Positions 51,822-61,183 are shown, numbered from the stretch's first letter. The stretch is DNA of 64,000 bases from Sphingomonas arvum (GCF_026013565.1 NZ_JAPDOB010000001.1:1014317-1078316); one strand, 5' to 3'. The notes: generated from the letters alone by a model not told the origin. Numbers and translations: made by a program.

Positions 51822-52204
51822 CTTGCCTCCTCGCGTGGCCTGTCTTGGTTGTTCTCGAGCTCATGGGCGATCTGCTCCATGAGACGGATTTCTTGCTGCT
51901 GCTCGACGATGATGCCCTGAGCGAGCCGGCGCAGCCGCTCGTCCTTGCCGTAGCGCAGCTGCAGCACTGCCATGTCGATCGCGCCCTGATGGTGGGGGAT
52001 CATCATCGCCGTGAACTCACGGTCAGGGTCGGCGCTCGCCGGTGTCGACATGGCATAATGCATTCGCGTCATGGCCGCGCTCATTGCTTGGTGGAAGTCA
52101 GCAGGACTGACCATGGCTGCCGATGCGGCCGAGCAGCCAACGAGGAGCAGCGCCGCGCCGGCAAGTGCGGGAGACCTCATGCGCGAAGAATGCTGCTGCC
52201 TCAT
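51818..52204 (-). CDS. DUF305 exported protein
   Basis: A 128-residue lipoprotein-like protein: start MRQQHSSRM at 52204 or MRSPALAGAALLLVGCS at 52180, the latter a lipoprotein signal with Cys. The DUF305 hallmark FTAMMIPHHQGAIDMA is present, and a coiled helix (EQQQEIRLMEQIAHELENN) closes it. DUF305 proteins often occur in copper or silver handling loci. It overlaps the propeller gene by 4 bp. Confidence 0.88.
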   Translation of the reverse strand: MRQQHSSRMRSPALAGAALLLVGCSAASAAMVSPADFHQAMSAAMTRMHYAMSTPASADPDREFTAMMIPHHQGAIDMAVLQLRYGKDERLRRLAQGIIVEQQQEIRLMEQIAHELENNQDRPREEAR

Positions 52205-52438
52205 CTTGTCACTCCACCGCACCACTTTGTGCAACACGCGGGCAACACTCCTGCTGCCGCTACCCACGATCTATTCACCAGCATCGCACCGGGCTCCTTC
52301 GCTCCTGGCTGACCAGCCATGATGAGAGCTGCAGCTGACGATTGCCCACATTAGCACCCCTTCGGGATCGACACTTTCGATTCCGAACGGCCGGGCGAAA
52401 CGGCGGCTCGAGACGAGAGGAGAGGGCACTGCAAGCTG

Positions 52439-53362
52439 CTAGGGGGCAGGACTCTGACGCCAGCCATCTGCGAGCTCCCACAAGCGTGCCGAATTATCTT
52501 GATCCAGGGCATATGGCGCTACGCCGCTCAGCTCGGGGTTCCGATGGGTGACGACATCTGCTTCCTGGCAGTCTTCGAAATAGCGACCGCCCACGTTCTT
52601 AACCAAGGGTGATGCAGCTAGCAGCACACTCGTGGCAGCCCCCTGAGCAATTGATTTCTGCCGCTCCTTGGGCGTTCTCAGGCCGCCGGTGTGTTTTTGA
52701 AGGCCGGTCGCGATCGCGCCAGGATTGAGGGCGTTCGCATAGACGTTCGAGGACGACCAACGTCGGTTGGCTTCTACCGCCATCAGGATGACGGCAGTCT
52801 TGCTTTGCGCGTAAGCAAGCACCGGATCGTAGGGCAGGAAGCCGAAGTTGGTGTCCCCGAAGAAGACTGGGGCCATCAGGTGGGCGCTCGAACTGACGGC
52901 GACTATCCTTCCACCTTCTTCAGCAAGCGCAAGTTGCAGTGCCTGAGCAAGGTGGAAGTGGCCGAGGAAATTGGTTGCGAGCTGCAATTCGACGCCCTGC
53001 CGGCTCACCTGTCGGGTCGGGATGGCCATCACCCCCGCATTGTTGATCAGCATGTGCAGTGGACCTCGCCACATCCTCGCGAAAGCGTCGACGGACTCAA
53101 GGTCGGAGATGTCGAGATGCTCCACGGCGAGCTGTTTGTTGCCAGTCAGTCCATGAAGTTCGCGAACCGCCTGCTCACCAGCCGTGAGATTTCGCACAGC
53201 GAGGGTGACACTGGCACCGGCAGCTGCAAGGGCGCGGCAGGTCTCGAACCCGATGCCGGCGGCCCCACCGGTCACGACCGCACGCCGACCACCAAGGTCG
53301 ATGCCGTCAAGGACGTCCGATGCTGTAGTCGCGAAGCCGAAGCCGTTCCTCGGGGTCGTCAT
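52439..53362 (-). CDS. SDR oxidoreductase, retinol-dehydrogenase-like
   Basis: A 307-residue SDR starting MTTPRNGFGFATT at 53362. NAD(P) motif TGGAAGIGFE, NNAGVMAIP, the catalytic Ser (AVSSSAHL) and Tyr-x3-Lys (YAQSKTA) are all present. The C-terminus resembles the retinol dehydrogenase/WWOX-like subgroup. Monocistronic between the DUF305 pair and the CC0125 lipoprotein gene. Confidence 0.9.
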   Translation of the reverse strand: MTTPRNGFGFATTASDVLDGIDLGGRRAVVTGGAAGIGFETCRALAAAGASVTLAVRNLTAGEQAVRELHGLTGNKQLAVEHLDISDLESVDAFARMWRGPLHMLINNAGVMAIPTRQVSRQGVELQLATNFLGHFHLAQALQLALAEEGGRIVAVSSSAHLMAPVFFGDTNFGFLPYDPVLAYAQSKTAVILMAVEANRRWSSSNVYANALNPGAIATGLQKHTGGLRTPKERQKSIAQGAATSVLLAASPLVKNVGGRYFEDCQEADVVTHRNPELSGVAPYALDQDNSARLWELADGWRQSPAP

Positions 53363-53444
53363 GTCTCTCTCTCCCACGGATGGTCCGGCCTGGCAGGCAC
53401 CGTGTAGCTCCCCTTCTTCGCTGCGCACTCCCTGCAAGCAACAA

Positions 53445-53467
53445 AGCCCGGAGCGCCGCCCCGGGCT
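53445..53467 (-). terminator. terminator of the CC0125-type lipoprotein gene
   Basis: On the minus strand AGCCCGGGGC-GGC-GCTCCGGGCT forms a 10-bp stem (one G-T pair) with a 3-base loop, followed by TTGTTGC. It begins 11 bp beyond the stop of the gene ending at 53479. Confidence 0.75.
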
Positions 53468-53478
53468 CCATTGTTAAT

Positions 53479-54039
53479 CTAGAGCCGCGACTTCGTCGTC
53501 TCCGGCTCGATGCTGGCGATGACTTGCCGTGCATCGAACGCGACCGGGCTGTTCGGTTTTGCGCCGCGATAGAACGCGATTTCAGCCGACGCCTCGTAGC
53601 TCGTTACGGTATTCACATCGAGATTATCGGCCCAGAAGGCGCCTCCGCCCCACGGCGACCATGAGCGCCAGCCAAGCCCGCCAAGGCGATAGCGCCAACT
53701 TGGCCCCCAGTAACCGTAAGGTCCAGGGCTGAAAGGCTCGGTGATCTCCGTGCGGACAGTCGGATCTGTTTGCTTCGAAACGAGAGTGAAGCCGTCATAG
53801 CCGTTCTGCAGCGTCACCTGGGCTGCACGCAGGAGAAGATAGTTCTCCACTTCCTTGCGCGACGTAAAATCATTGCCTGAGAAGGAGACCCGGTAGTGAT
53901 CTTGGTCGATCCGCTGATCCGAATAGCCGCCTCGCGCATGGCTGCTGCCGAGCGGCTGGTAGGGCGTTGATGTTGCACAAGCCGAAAGGAGCAGGGCGGT
54001 AGCGGATAGCACGATGGATTGGCTGACCAAGCGAGGCAT
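53479..54039 (-). CDS. CC0125/CC1285-type lipoprotein
   Basis: A 186-residue lipoprotein; the ATG at 54039 has AAGGA at 8 bp and gives MPRLVSQSIVLSATALLLSAC. The family signature TPYQPLGSSHARGGYSD, YRVSFSGNDFTSRKEVENYLLL and AAQVTLQNGYDGFTLV matches the Caulobacter CC0125/CC1285 lipoproteins. A Gly/Trp/Tyr-rich middle region follows. Function unknown. Confidence 0.82.
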   Translation of the reverse strand: MPRLVSQSIVLSATALLLSACATSTPYQPLGSSHARGGYSDQRIDQDHYRVSFSGNDFTSRKEVENYLLLRAAQVTLQNGYDGFTLVSKQTDPTVRTEITEPFSPGPYGYWGPSWRYRLGGLGWRSWSPWGGGAFWADNLDVNTVTSYEASAEIAFYRGAKPNSPVAFDARQVIASIEPETTKSRL

Positions 54040-54233
54040 TGGCATTTCCTTTGCGACAGAATGTTGCTGGCTTTTCGGGCCTGCTGCCGCTTTGCCAGCC
54101 CCTCGGCCGATTGGTCTTACGGGCAAGGCCTCGCTTTTTGGGGATCACACGTTCGCATGGGTCGGCCACTTTCAGGGTTCGACCTTATCCCCCATCATGG
54201 CTGATCGACGGATCGTGAAGGTGAGGGTGCAAG

Positions 54234-54734
54234 GTGAAAAATATCATTGATAGGCGACCGGAGAAGGTCACCGTGGAAAGCACAGGCAACGGTCCGTTTC
54301 AGGTTCGCGCAACCGTTGCGGGTGCCCAGTTCTTCGTCGACGAGCCGGTTTCCGTAGGAGGCCTCGCAAGTGGTCCGACACCTTACGACCTGATCGCAAC
54401 AGCCCTGGCCTCGTGCACCGCAATGACACTCCAGCTGTACGCACGTCGCAAGTCGTGGCCGCTCGAACATGTTGCCGTCAACGTGGAGCACCGCCGGGAG
54501 TATCTGAACGCCAAGGACGATTTCCGGCGTGAGTTGCTGCTGAGCGGTCCTCTGTCGGAGGAGCAGCGCGAGCATCTGCTCACCATCGCGGATCGCTGCC
54601 CCGTGCATCGGACGTTGGCTCCAGGCTCCGACATTCAGACGACATTGGTCTTCGCCCATCAAGTGCAGGGCCCAAGCGTGCATCAGATGCACTTGATAGA
54701 CATGGAGGAGTCGTGCGCTGACCGCGGTGATTAA
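54234..54734 (+). CDS. OsmC/Ohr family protein
   Basis: A 166-residue protein from a GTG start. OsmC features: GGLASGPTPYDLIATALASCTAMTLQLYA (reactive Cys near residue 62) and ADRCPVHRTL (second Cys). The central helix is in HRREYLNAKDDFRRELLL. These are thiol peroxidases for organic peroxides; the pattern matches the OsmC subgroup better than Ohr. The last 20 residues are an extra His-Met-rich tail. Confidence 0.87.
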   Translation: MKNIIDRRPEKVTVESTGNGPFQVRATVAGAQFFVDEPVSVGGLASGPTPYDLIATALASCTAMTLQLYARRKSWPLEHVAVNVEHRREYLNAKDDFRRELLLSGPLSEEQREHLLTIADRCPVHRTLAPGSDIQTTLVFAHQVQGPSVHQMHLIDMEESCADRGD

Positions 54735-54823
54735 CTCCGGGGCGCGGGGAGTTGGGTGCTGGCGGTCACCTGCTCCATCGGGAGGAGGGGTCTGGAGGGT
54801 GACCGTCAGCAAGCGCGATCTGA

Positions 54824-55138
54824 TTATTGCCGGCGCTCTGCCCAGCCATTTGCTTCTTCGATCGCAGACCTTCCGGTGCGACGATCATACAGGCACAGGT
54901 AGGTGACGGAGGGTGGCGCGTACCGGCTGGCTCTCGGAGTGCCAGTCACCAGCAGAGCAACCGTCCCGACGCGATCGTTGAAGATGATCGGGTTCGACAC
55001 GCGCGTTCGACCAAGGGCTGAAGATTGAACGCAAGAGCGCTCCGCGCGGGCCTGGAGTGCCGCCCAAGCCTTGGGCGTTGAGGCTGCAGCCGGGAAGGTT
55101 AGGAGGCCAGTAGCGGCGAGGAGAAGTGTCTTTTTCAT
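54824..55138 (-). CDS. small exported protein
   Basis: A 104-residue protein with signal MKKTLLLAATGLLTFPAAAS and two cysteines in the mature part (RSCVQSS and TYLCLYD) that could form a disulfide. Motif VTYLCLYDRRTGRSAIEE at the C-terminus. No family recognised; the signal and composition support it. Confidence 0.7.
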   Translation of the reverse strand: MKKTLLLAATGLLTFPAAASTPKAWAALQARAERSCVQSSALGRTRVSNPIIFNDRVGTVALLVTGTPRASRYAPPSVTYLCLYDRRTGRSAIEEANGWAERRQ

Positions 55139-55191
55139 GCGGCCACTCTTACTTTCGACGTTGAGATCTCTCTTTCGAGAACGAACTCAAA

Positions 55192-55959
55192 TCACTGATC
55201 GTGCCCACTCTGCTTACGATTGATCTCATCTAAGCGGTACGTCTTCAGCCCGAAGAGTCGCTGCCCCGTGCGATTATCGGTCCCAGAGAGGACCACAAGC
55301 ATGGTGAACGGCTCATCCCCCGACATTAGCAGTCGCCCGCCGGCACTGTCCGGCTCTATCACGTGTCGGATCGTCCAATCACGGGTGAAAGCTGGGTGGG
55401 TGGAGCGAACTGAAGACAACTCGTGCGGTATGCAGCCTTCGTCGCTGGACGAGGGAATGAGTGTTATCGCAACAGACGCATCGAAGAGCGTGTTGCTTCG
55501 CTGATTGGCCGCGTGGATCGTCAGTACAGCTCCCTCCGGCCGCGTGATAAGGCTGACGGACTCGGAAAAGGCGATGAGCGCTGTCGGCCGAGAGAAGCGG
55601 GCGAAGGCACAGCCAGTCAGAAGCGCGACATAGAGTAGGCCAACGGCGACCTCGACCACGGCCAGAATGTTCGCGTAAAGCGAGACTGGATAGACGTTGC
55701 CATAGCCGACGGTCGCCAGTGTATCGACACTGAAGAAGAAGGCCCGCAGGTAGCGGGCACCTAGGGGGAAGTTTGGCGTTCCGCCAAGGCCGTTTGGATC
55801 AAGGCTATAGAGCGCGGCGAAGAATAGATTGAGGGCAGAAAATGAACCGATGAAACACACCAGCAAGCGCCGACCGCTCATGTCGATGATCTTGTGGTAA
55901 AGGTCACCTTGGAGACTTTGGAGCCAGCGCTGGTGAGTTGCCTGTCGCGGGACGAGCAT
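55192..55959 (-). CDS. KirBac-type inward-rectifier potassium channel
   Basis: A 255-residue channel. An N-terminal slide helix (QGDLYHKIIDMSGRRLLVCF) leads to two membrane helices around the filter TVGYGNVYP (Thr83-Gly87). The C-terminal domain, about residues 125-250, has the Kir cytoplasmic immunoglobulin-like features SRPTALIAFSESVSLI and VLTIHAANQRSNTL. It would conduct K+ and be gated by the cytoplasmic domain. It is shorter than KirBac1.1 (333). It follows the YciI-like gene by 9 bp. Confidence 0.9.
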   Translation of the reverse strand: MLVPRQATHQRWLQSLQGDLYHKIIDMSGRRLLVCFIGSFSALNLFFAALYSLDPNGLGGTPNFPLGARYLRAFFFSVDTLATVGYGNVYPVSLYANILAVVEVAVGLLYVALLTGCAFARFSRPTALIAFSESVSLITRPEGAVLTIHAANQRSNTLFDASVAITLIPSSSDEGCIPHELSSVRSTHPAFTRDWTIRHVIEPDSAGGRLLMSGDEPFTMLVVLSGTDNRTGQRLFGLKTYRLDEINRKQSGHDQ

Positions 55960-55968
55960 GAGGTCGCG

Positions 55969-56253
55969 CTAGCCGTTGGCGATCCTGCCCACCTCTATCT
56001 CGATACTAGAAATCTCAAATCGATCGAACACGCCAGCCTTTGCGATCGGGCCCTCGAGCAACCACTTCTCGGCATCTGCGACGCCTTCGGTTTCGAGGAT
56101 GACGAGGTACCCGCGCCGGCAATGGTGAATGCCGCGCATCAGGGCGACAAGCTGTAGGTTGGCAGCCGTCAGCCGGTCGTTGATCTCGGCCTCATGCTCG
56201 ATCAGTGCCTCTTCGGAGCCCTCCTTGAGGTAGCTGACGATCATCAACAGCAT
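55969..56253 (-). CDS. YciI-like protein
   Basis: A 94-residue protein starting MLLMIVSYLKEGSEEALIEHE. The YCII-type fold is suggested by ALMRGIHHCRRGYLVILE and AEKWLLEGPIAKAGVFDRFEI; the His residue expected in the active-site region is present. The frame is open upstream but without a start that fits. The KirBac gene follows 9 bp later. Confidence 0.75.
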   Translation of the reverse strand: MLLMIVSYLKEGSEEALIEHEAEINDRLTAANLQLVALMRGIHHCRRGYLVILETEGVADAEKWLLEGPIAKAGVFDRFEISSIEIEVGRIANG

Positions 56254-56518
56254 GTTAGGCTCCTCGTACCTGGGTTCAGGAGGCGCCCTGCAGCACCCTC
56301 GTGCGATTACTCGCTCACGCTGAAGCGAGAGTGCCTCGGCAATGACAGCTGACTGGGAGCGACGCTTTCGAAACCGCATGGCCGGTGATCCATCCTTGTG
56401 AGGGAGGCCTTGGCCCAGCGCTGCACCGTGCATTTGCGTTCGTTTGGTTCCTTATCGAAAAGCTCCGGACGGATCTTTGGATATGCTCCGCCCAGTTTGA
56501 CTGTGGGAACTTGAGGAG

Positions 56519-57025
56519 ATGATGATTGTGCGAGTCCTCGGAGCTGCCCTCATTGCCGGAGCAGCGACGGCCTGCACGTCGGTGCCACCGCTCAGCGCAC
56601 CGGAGAGCGTCACACTCGAGGTCGGTCCCTGCCATGGTCATTGCCCGGTTTATCAGACGCAGATCGAGGCCAGTGGCGCAGGGTGGTTCAAAGGTGAGCG
56701 AAACACCTATGTCGTGGGTACTTCGCCGCTCAAGTCATCACCGCAACTCTACCGCCAACTTGAGCAGCTATTGACGCCGCTCCAGCCTAAGCAGGGACAG
56801 GTCATCTATGACCAGTCTACTTGTCGACCGTTCGCCACCGATCAGTCGCAGCTGCGGGTGGTCTGGAGCGCTCCGGGCCATGCTGCACGAGAGCTGAACT
56901 TTGATCTTGGGTGTCACGACCCGCGCTACGCTGTTGTCCGCGCCAGGCTGGAAGCAGCACTCAGGCTGCTCCCCATAAGCGACCTGATCAGGTCTTCTAA
57001 TCCGAGAAAGAGGAGCGCTCGATGA
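56519..57025 (+). CDS. DUF6438-type lipoprotein
   Basis: A 168-residue lipoprotein with signal MMIVRVLGAALIAGAATAC. The DUF6438 motif is GPCHGHCPVYQTQIEASGAG (Cys-x3-Cys-Pro-x-Tyr). Two more Cys are at STCRPF and LGCHDP. GGAG precedes the start. It overlaps the SnoaL-like gene by 4 bp. Function unknown. Confidence 0.84.
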   Translation: MMIVRVLGAALIAGAATACTSVPPLSAPESVTLEVGPCHGHCPVYQTQIEASGAGWFKGERNTYVVGTSPLKSSPQLYRQLEQLLTPLQPKQGQVIYDQSTCRPFATDQSQLRVVWSAPGHAARELNFDLGCHDPRYAVVRARLEAALRLLPISDLIRSSNPRKRSAR

Positions 57026-57447
57026 GCGAGGTTGCTGCGGTATCAAGCTACGAGCAACGCGAGGCGCTCGCGAAACGCTTTCACGCGTGCCTTCTTGCGC
57101 GCGATTGGAACGGCATACGCTTGCTCGTTCACGACGATGCGAACTGGGTGCTGCCGGGCGACAACCTCATCTCCGGCCCAGCGGTGGGCGGCGATGCCGT
57201 AGTCGAGCGAGCCAAGCTCATCGCCAGCTTCGGAGTAAGCTTTCAGTTACTTCATATTCTTGTCAGCCGCGACCATGTCGCGTTGGCGCTTCGCAACATG
57301 GCAACGCGGCCAGGAGCAGTGTTGGACGAGTATCTCGCAACCGTTTGCCGGCTCCGCGGTGATCGGATCATCGAGATTGAGACGTACCTATCGGATGTGC
57401 GCGGCATGAACCGCTTCTTTTCGAAAGCACCGGAGCATATTTCCTAA
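57022..57447 (+). CDS. SnoaL/NTF2-like cytosolic protein
   Basis: A 141-residue protein (start MSEVAAVSSYEQREALAKRF) with NTF2 features: LLARDWNGIRLLVHDDANWVLPG, GGDAVVERAKLIASFG and VCRLRGDRIIEIETYLSDV. Such single-domain proteins bind or convert small substrates. Coupled to the DUF6438 gene by ATGA. Confidence 0.83.
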   Translation: MSEVAAVSSYEQREALAKRFHACLLARDWNGIRLLVHDDANWVLPGDNLISGPAVGGDAVVERAKLIASFGVSFQLLHILVSRDHVALALRNMATRPGAVLDEYLATVCRLRGDRIIEIETYLSDVRGMNRFFSKAPEHIS

Positions 57448-57724
57448 TGACCCACGCAGCACGAGCGCCGGTGGCCCGTTGCTGTGCTCCCGCAGTGCCG
57501 GCTCTTGAAGAGATTAGCGCGGCCTGATCTAGAGCCCGATATTTAGCGCTTATCGCTGCCAGTGGAAACAGAAGAATCACGACCGGAGTTTACCATCTTC
57601 GGTCGGTCGGTTCGCTTGTGCAGGACTCGTCACGTCCAGGCTGAGAACGCGTCTTCCGTGACGCAACTGAAGGCGTGTGTCGAATACGTTATCACTAAAA
57701 GTGGTGAGCCAAACCTATCGCGAC

Positions 57725-58651
57725 TCACGTACGCCGAACTTTCATCATCGCACGCCAGGCTCTCGGCGAATTCAAACCTAATCGCCTGAAAACACGGGAC
57801 AGGTGGCTCTGATCTGCAAAGCCACACCTGGCGGCGATATCCGCCAGAGAGTCGTTGGAACTCTCAAGCAGGTTCTTGGCTAGTTCGACTCGGCGGTGAA
57901 GAAGCCAACGGTGCGGCGGCAGGCCAGTGCTAGCTTTGAAGCATCTAGCGAAATGACGCTTAGACATTCCGCAGGCCTGACTGACCTCTGTCAACGATGG
58001 ATTGGCACTTATATCGTCAAGCAGCAACTCCTTAGCCCGGCGCTCTTGCCAAGCCGCAAGACCTAGGCCGACCTTAATGTCAGGAAGTCGAAACTCCCCG
58101 TATGTGGTTGCAAGATGGATACAGATCGCTGAGGTTATGTGATCGGCGAACAGCCGGTTCGACTGCGCGGGTCGCTCCAGAGCCGGTAAAAGGGTGCGCC
58201 AAAGGTGAAACATGACTTCATCGTGAGGGAGTGGGTTGAACGGCGTGCTTAACGTAGACATTGCAAGCAAGCCAAATTCTTGGGCAAGTTCGTCAAATAA
58301 CTTGGAAGGAATATGGAAATGCACTGCGCTGAACGGCTGGATCAAGTTCGTAACCCAGCACCGACGAAGATCAAACAGCCCAAAGGAGTTCGGCTTGGCA
58401 GCGCTCCGCAGGAACGCTTTTCCGTCCACCCAAACGTCTGCATCCTTCCAATCACCGAGGAAAAGACTGCCTAAGTACTCCTCCTTGGGGCTGTTGGGGA
58501 CTGTAAGGCCAAAATCTGGGTTCTCGCGGACGACCTGCGCCACCACCAGTGAGCTGTCGCCGGACGACCCCGCGTCGAAGGTGGCGTAGCGATCAAGCTG
58601 CCCGTTTTTCGCGAACCAAGGCCTAACATGTGGCTCCTGGGACACTTTCAT
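57725..58651 (-). CDS. AraC-family transcriptional regulator
   Basis: A 308-residue regulator. Residues 1-190 are the ligand-binding part, with FSAVHFHIPSKLFDEL typical of the AraC-binding-like group. The C-terminal AraC domain: LTEVSQACGMSKRHFARCFK, LPPHRWLLHRRVELAKNLL and LADIAARCGFADQSHLSRVFRR. Divergent from a winged-helix regulator. Confidence 0.9.
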   Translation of the reverse strand: MKVSQEPHVRPWFAKNGQLDRYATFDAGSSGDSSLVVAQVVRENPDFGLTVPNSPKEEYLGSLFLGDWKDADVWVDGKAFLRSAAKPNSFGLFDLRRCWVTNLIQPFSAVHFHIPSKLFDELAQEFGLLAMSTLSTPFNPLPHDEVMFHLWRTLLPALERPAQSNRLFADHITSAICIHLATTYGEFRLPDIKVGLGLAAWQERRAKELLLDDISANPSLTEVSQACGMSKRHFARCFKASTGLPPHRWLLHRRVELAKNLLESSNDSLADIAARCGFADQSHLSRVFRRLGLNSPRAWRAMMKVRRT

Positions 58652-58843
58652 CCCCTTAGAGAACAGAATGGCCGATCACCCAGCCCGGGAGAAGCCATTC
58701 TCCAACGCAAAAGAACCGGCAAGATGGGAAACATAGATGTCCCTCGCGTCCCAGTGTGGCTCTCGCGTCCAAGCGCTTCCGCGTAGGTTATTATACTTCT
58801 TTTACGCCGAAGTTGCACCGGGTTCCATGGAGGAGGCAATCGC

Positions 58844-59287
58844 ATGATGGACCGGTCCTGCATTCCCAGAACCGCTGCTGAGAGTCGGGACGGTCACATA
58901 GCCTCCGAGACTACTGAGTGGCTTGCCTCTCGTGACCTGGGGGCTGAACTGCTTCGCTTCCGCCACCATACTGTTGTGCCTGGATCAAGAACCCTTCTGT
59001 GTAGGGGAAAGCCGGTTCAGATTGGAAGCCGCGCCTTCGACCTGCTGGTTGTGCTGCTTCGTGCCAGAGGTAGAGTTGTTTCCAAAAGCGAGATCATGCG
59101 CTCCGTCTGGCCAGCGACTTTCGTGGGTGAAAGCAACATTCGATGCCAAGTTCTCGGCCTTCGACGAGCGCTAGGGTCAGTCGGTGACCAAGTAAAAACA
59201 GTTTCGGGTCGAGGTTATCTTCTGACAGCCTACGGCAACGATGTCGGGCACCATGATCTACCGCTCTTCGAAGCACTAGACGCGTAA
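58844..59287 (+). CDS. winged-helix-only transcriptional regulator
   Basis: A 147-residue protein; residues 55-135 form an OmpR/CadC-type winged helix: KPVQIGSRAFDLLVVLLRAR, VVSKSEIMRSVWP, NIRCQVLGLRRALG and VKTVSGRGYLLTA. There is no receiver domain. AGGAGG precedes the ATG at 58844. It is the closest relative in this window of the gene at 40191-40655 and of the pseudogene at 25258-25606. Confidence 0.85.
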   Translation: MMDRSCIPRTAAESRDGHIASETTEWLASRDLGAELLRFRHHTVVPGSRTLLCRGKPVQIGSRAFDLLVVLLRARGRVVSKSEIMRSVWPATFVGESNIRCQVLGLRRALGSVGDQVKTVSGRGYLLTAYGNDVGHHDLPLFEALDA

Positions 59288-59836
59288 GGTGGCCCGGAAT
59301 TCCTGTCTGATTTAGCGCGCCTACCTAGTGCGGCTAGGGCTAGCTGCTGCTCGGCCTTACGCGTTCCACGCCCGATGCTCGCAGCGGCCCCTGCCGGCGT
59401 GCCCTCGACACTGCGAGCTCTTACGTCCACACCGATCTTCTTAGCGGTGGATCAGCCAGTCTTCGGAGTGGTTCGGGCTACCATCGGGTAATCAGCCTTC
59501 AGGTCGCAAATGTCAGGAGCGGGACCGACGCAAGCAAAGGCGCTGCGAGCGGCAAGGCGTCCGACTGCCCACGTTCGAGAGGGCTATTCGCTAGAGCAGG
59601 TGATCGCACAGGTGAGGTCTGGAGAAACGCGGATCGCCTAGTCGCCAGCAGCTTCGTCAGGCTTTAACTTCGCAGCCGACTCACCTTCTAAGGCCGTCAG
59701 CATGGGGACAAGCTGATCAAAGCCTCCTGGAAGCTTCATCTGCGGTGGCCGAGCAAGCAGTGTCCGCTTGGGCGGCGTATGGTGGGTAGCGGAACGGCGG
59801 CTTTCGGGTGAGCGTGGGTAAGAAGCGGACGTAAGC
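59288..59836 (+). other. 550-bp region with no convincing gene
   Basis: It lies between a winged-helix gene and the convergent permease. A 43-codon frame at 59510-59641 (+; MSGAGPTQAKALRAARRPT... ending HVREGYSLEQVIAQVRSG) has plausible composition but no known family. On the minus strand an Arg/Ala-rich frame near 59230-59430 looks like noise. The repeat at 59761-59832 is inside this region. Confidence 0.4.
59761..59832. repeat. degenerate palindromic intergenic repeat, copy A
   Basis: The ends TGTCCGCTT and AGCGGACGT are inverted complements (one or two mismatches). A 22-base core at 59788-59809 recurs with one mismatch at 61379-61400. The pattern resembles palindromic repeats found between genes of sphingomonads. 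It lies just past the permease stop. Confidence 0.5.
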
Positions 59837-61183
59837 TTATGCTGCGGCAGCCCCTTGTGACCGTCGCATCCACATACCGATCGGCCAAGCAAGCGCTACT
59901 GCGCCGAGGATGAACAGACCGCTTGTCCAGTCGGAAACGAGGAAAGCCACTAGGAGCGTAGCGTCCAGCGCGAGTGAGATAGCAGGCAAAAGTGGGTAAA
60001 GCCTGGCCCGATATGGGCGTGGAAGATCAGGCGCGTCGCGGCGCAGCTTGAAGAGAGCTACGTCGGCCAGAAGTAACGGGAACATGCCCAAAGCCGCCAT
60101 GATGCGGAAGACGGTCTCGAACTCTCCGGTGAGCGTCAACGCCACCGAGCCGAGCGCAGTCAACATGAGGGCTACAGACGGCGTGCCTCCCCGGTTCACT
60201 GCAAGTGCGGCTCTGGGGAACAGCCGCTGTTCGGCAAGGCCATAGAGCACTCGCGGGGCGGACATGATGTTGGCATTGAGGCAGGTACCTGCAATCAAGA
60301 CAGCTCCCGCCGCGACGATCTGCAGTGCGCGAGATCCGAATAGGCTACCGATTGCATCGGCTGCAGGCAGCTTCGATGATCTGAGGGTTTCCAGCGGCAA
60401 CGCGTACGACAATGCTGCACTGACGAGTAGGTACAGCAGCGCTACCGCTGCAATCGTTCCGAAGAGAGCCCGGGGGATGTTCCTCCCGGGGTCCGTATCT
60501 TCTTCGGCGAAATAAATAGCGTTCGGCCAGCCGGAGTAGGCTCCGAAAATCATCTGGTAGGCGACGACGATGCCGAGCAGCGTTATCGGCTGTGCGACGG
60601 TCGCCGCGGCTCGCTGGGTATCGGGAGGCGGCGAGAGAAAGATCAGCCCGGCGACAGCGACGAGGAAGGAGAACTTCCCGAGGCTACCAACGATTTGTGC
60701 CCTGCTCCCCTCCCGCACGCCAAGCCAGTTCAGACCGTAGAACAGCAGAGCAATCAAGGCCCCCGCCAGTCCAGGCAACGAGCCGATTTGAGGCACTAGG
60801 AGCCCCAAGAACTCGGCTGTGATGATCGAAAGCGCTGCTATCCCCGCGACCAGGTTCAACCAGTCAACCCATCCGATCAGCAGGCCCCCAGGCTCGCCGA
60901 AGGCGGCGCGTGCCGGCACGAGAAATCCTCCCGCCTTGGGCATGGAAGTGATCAATTCTGCGATGACGTTTGCCTGGATGGCGGCGTGCACGGCAACTGC
61001 AGCCCAGAGGAGCAGAGCGATCTGCACACTGCCTACGGAATCGACCACAGCAGAGGGGGTCCGCAGGATCCCGCCACCAATGACGCTGCCGACACCCACC
61101 GCGAGGGCAAAGCTTAAGCCAAGTACGCGCAGCAAACCACCGTTCGAACGGTCCCCAGCATTCCGGTCCGGTATAGGAGCCAC
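59837..61183 (-). CDS. APC-superfamily amino acid permease
   Basis: A 448-residue transporter with about 12 helices. Features: LRVLGLSFALAVGVGSVIGGGI (APC opening with the unwound helix 1), GWVDWLNLVAGIAALSI, PRALFGTIAAVALLYLLVSAA and NIMSAPRVLYGLAEQRLFP. The substrate is likely an amino acid or polyamine; specificity cannot be read. Stands alone, flanked by the two intergenic repeats. Confidence 0.92.
   Translation of the reverse strand: MAPIPDRNAGDRSNGGLLRVLGLSFALAVGVGSVIGGGILRTPSAVVDSVGSVQIALLLWAAVAVHAAIQANVIAELITSMPKAGGFLVPARAAFGEPGGLLIGWVDWLNLVAGIAALSIITAEFLGLLVPQIGSLPGLAGALIALLFYGLNWLGVREGSRAQIVGSLGKFSFLVAVAGLIFLSPPPDTQRAAATVAQPITLLGIVVAYQMIFGAYSGWPNAIYFAEEDTDPGRNIPRALFGTIAAVALLYLLVSAALSYALPLETLRSSKLPAADAIGSLFGSRALQIVAAGAVLIAGTCLNANIMSAPRVLYGLAEQRLFPRAALAVNRGGTPSVALMLTALGSVALTLTGEFETVFRIMAALGMFPLLLADVALFKLRRDAPDLPRPYRARLYPLLPAISLALDATLLVAFLVSDWTSGLFILGAVALAWPIGMWMRRSQGAAAA

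Noticed and set aside
57562..57789. 75-codon plus-strand frame in the gap after the SnoaL-like gene
   Set aside because: Overlaps the convergent AraC gene end and has no ribosome-binding site or recognised motif.
59230..59430. Minus-strand Arg/Ala-rich frame at the end of the winged-helix gene
   Set aside because: Overlaps the 3' end of the real gene and has no recognisable domain.
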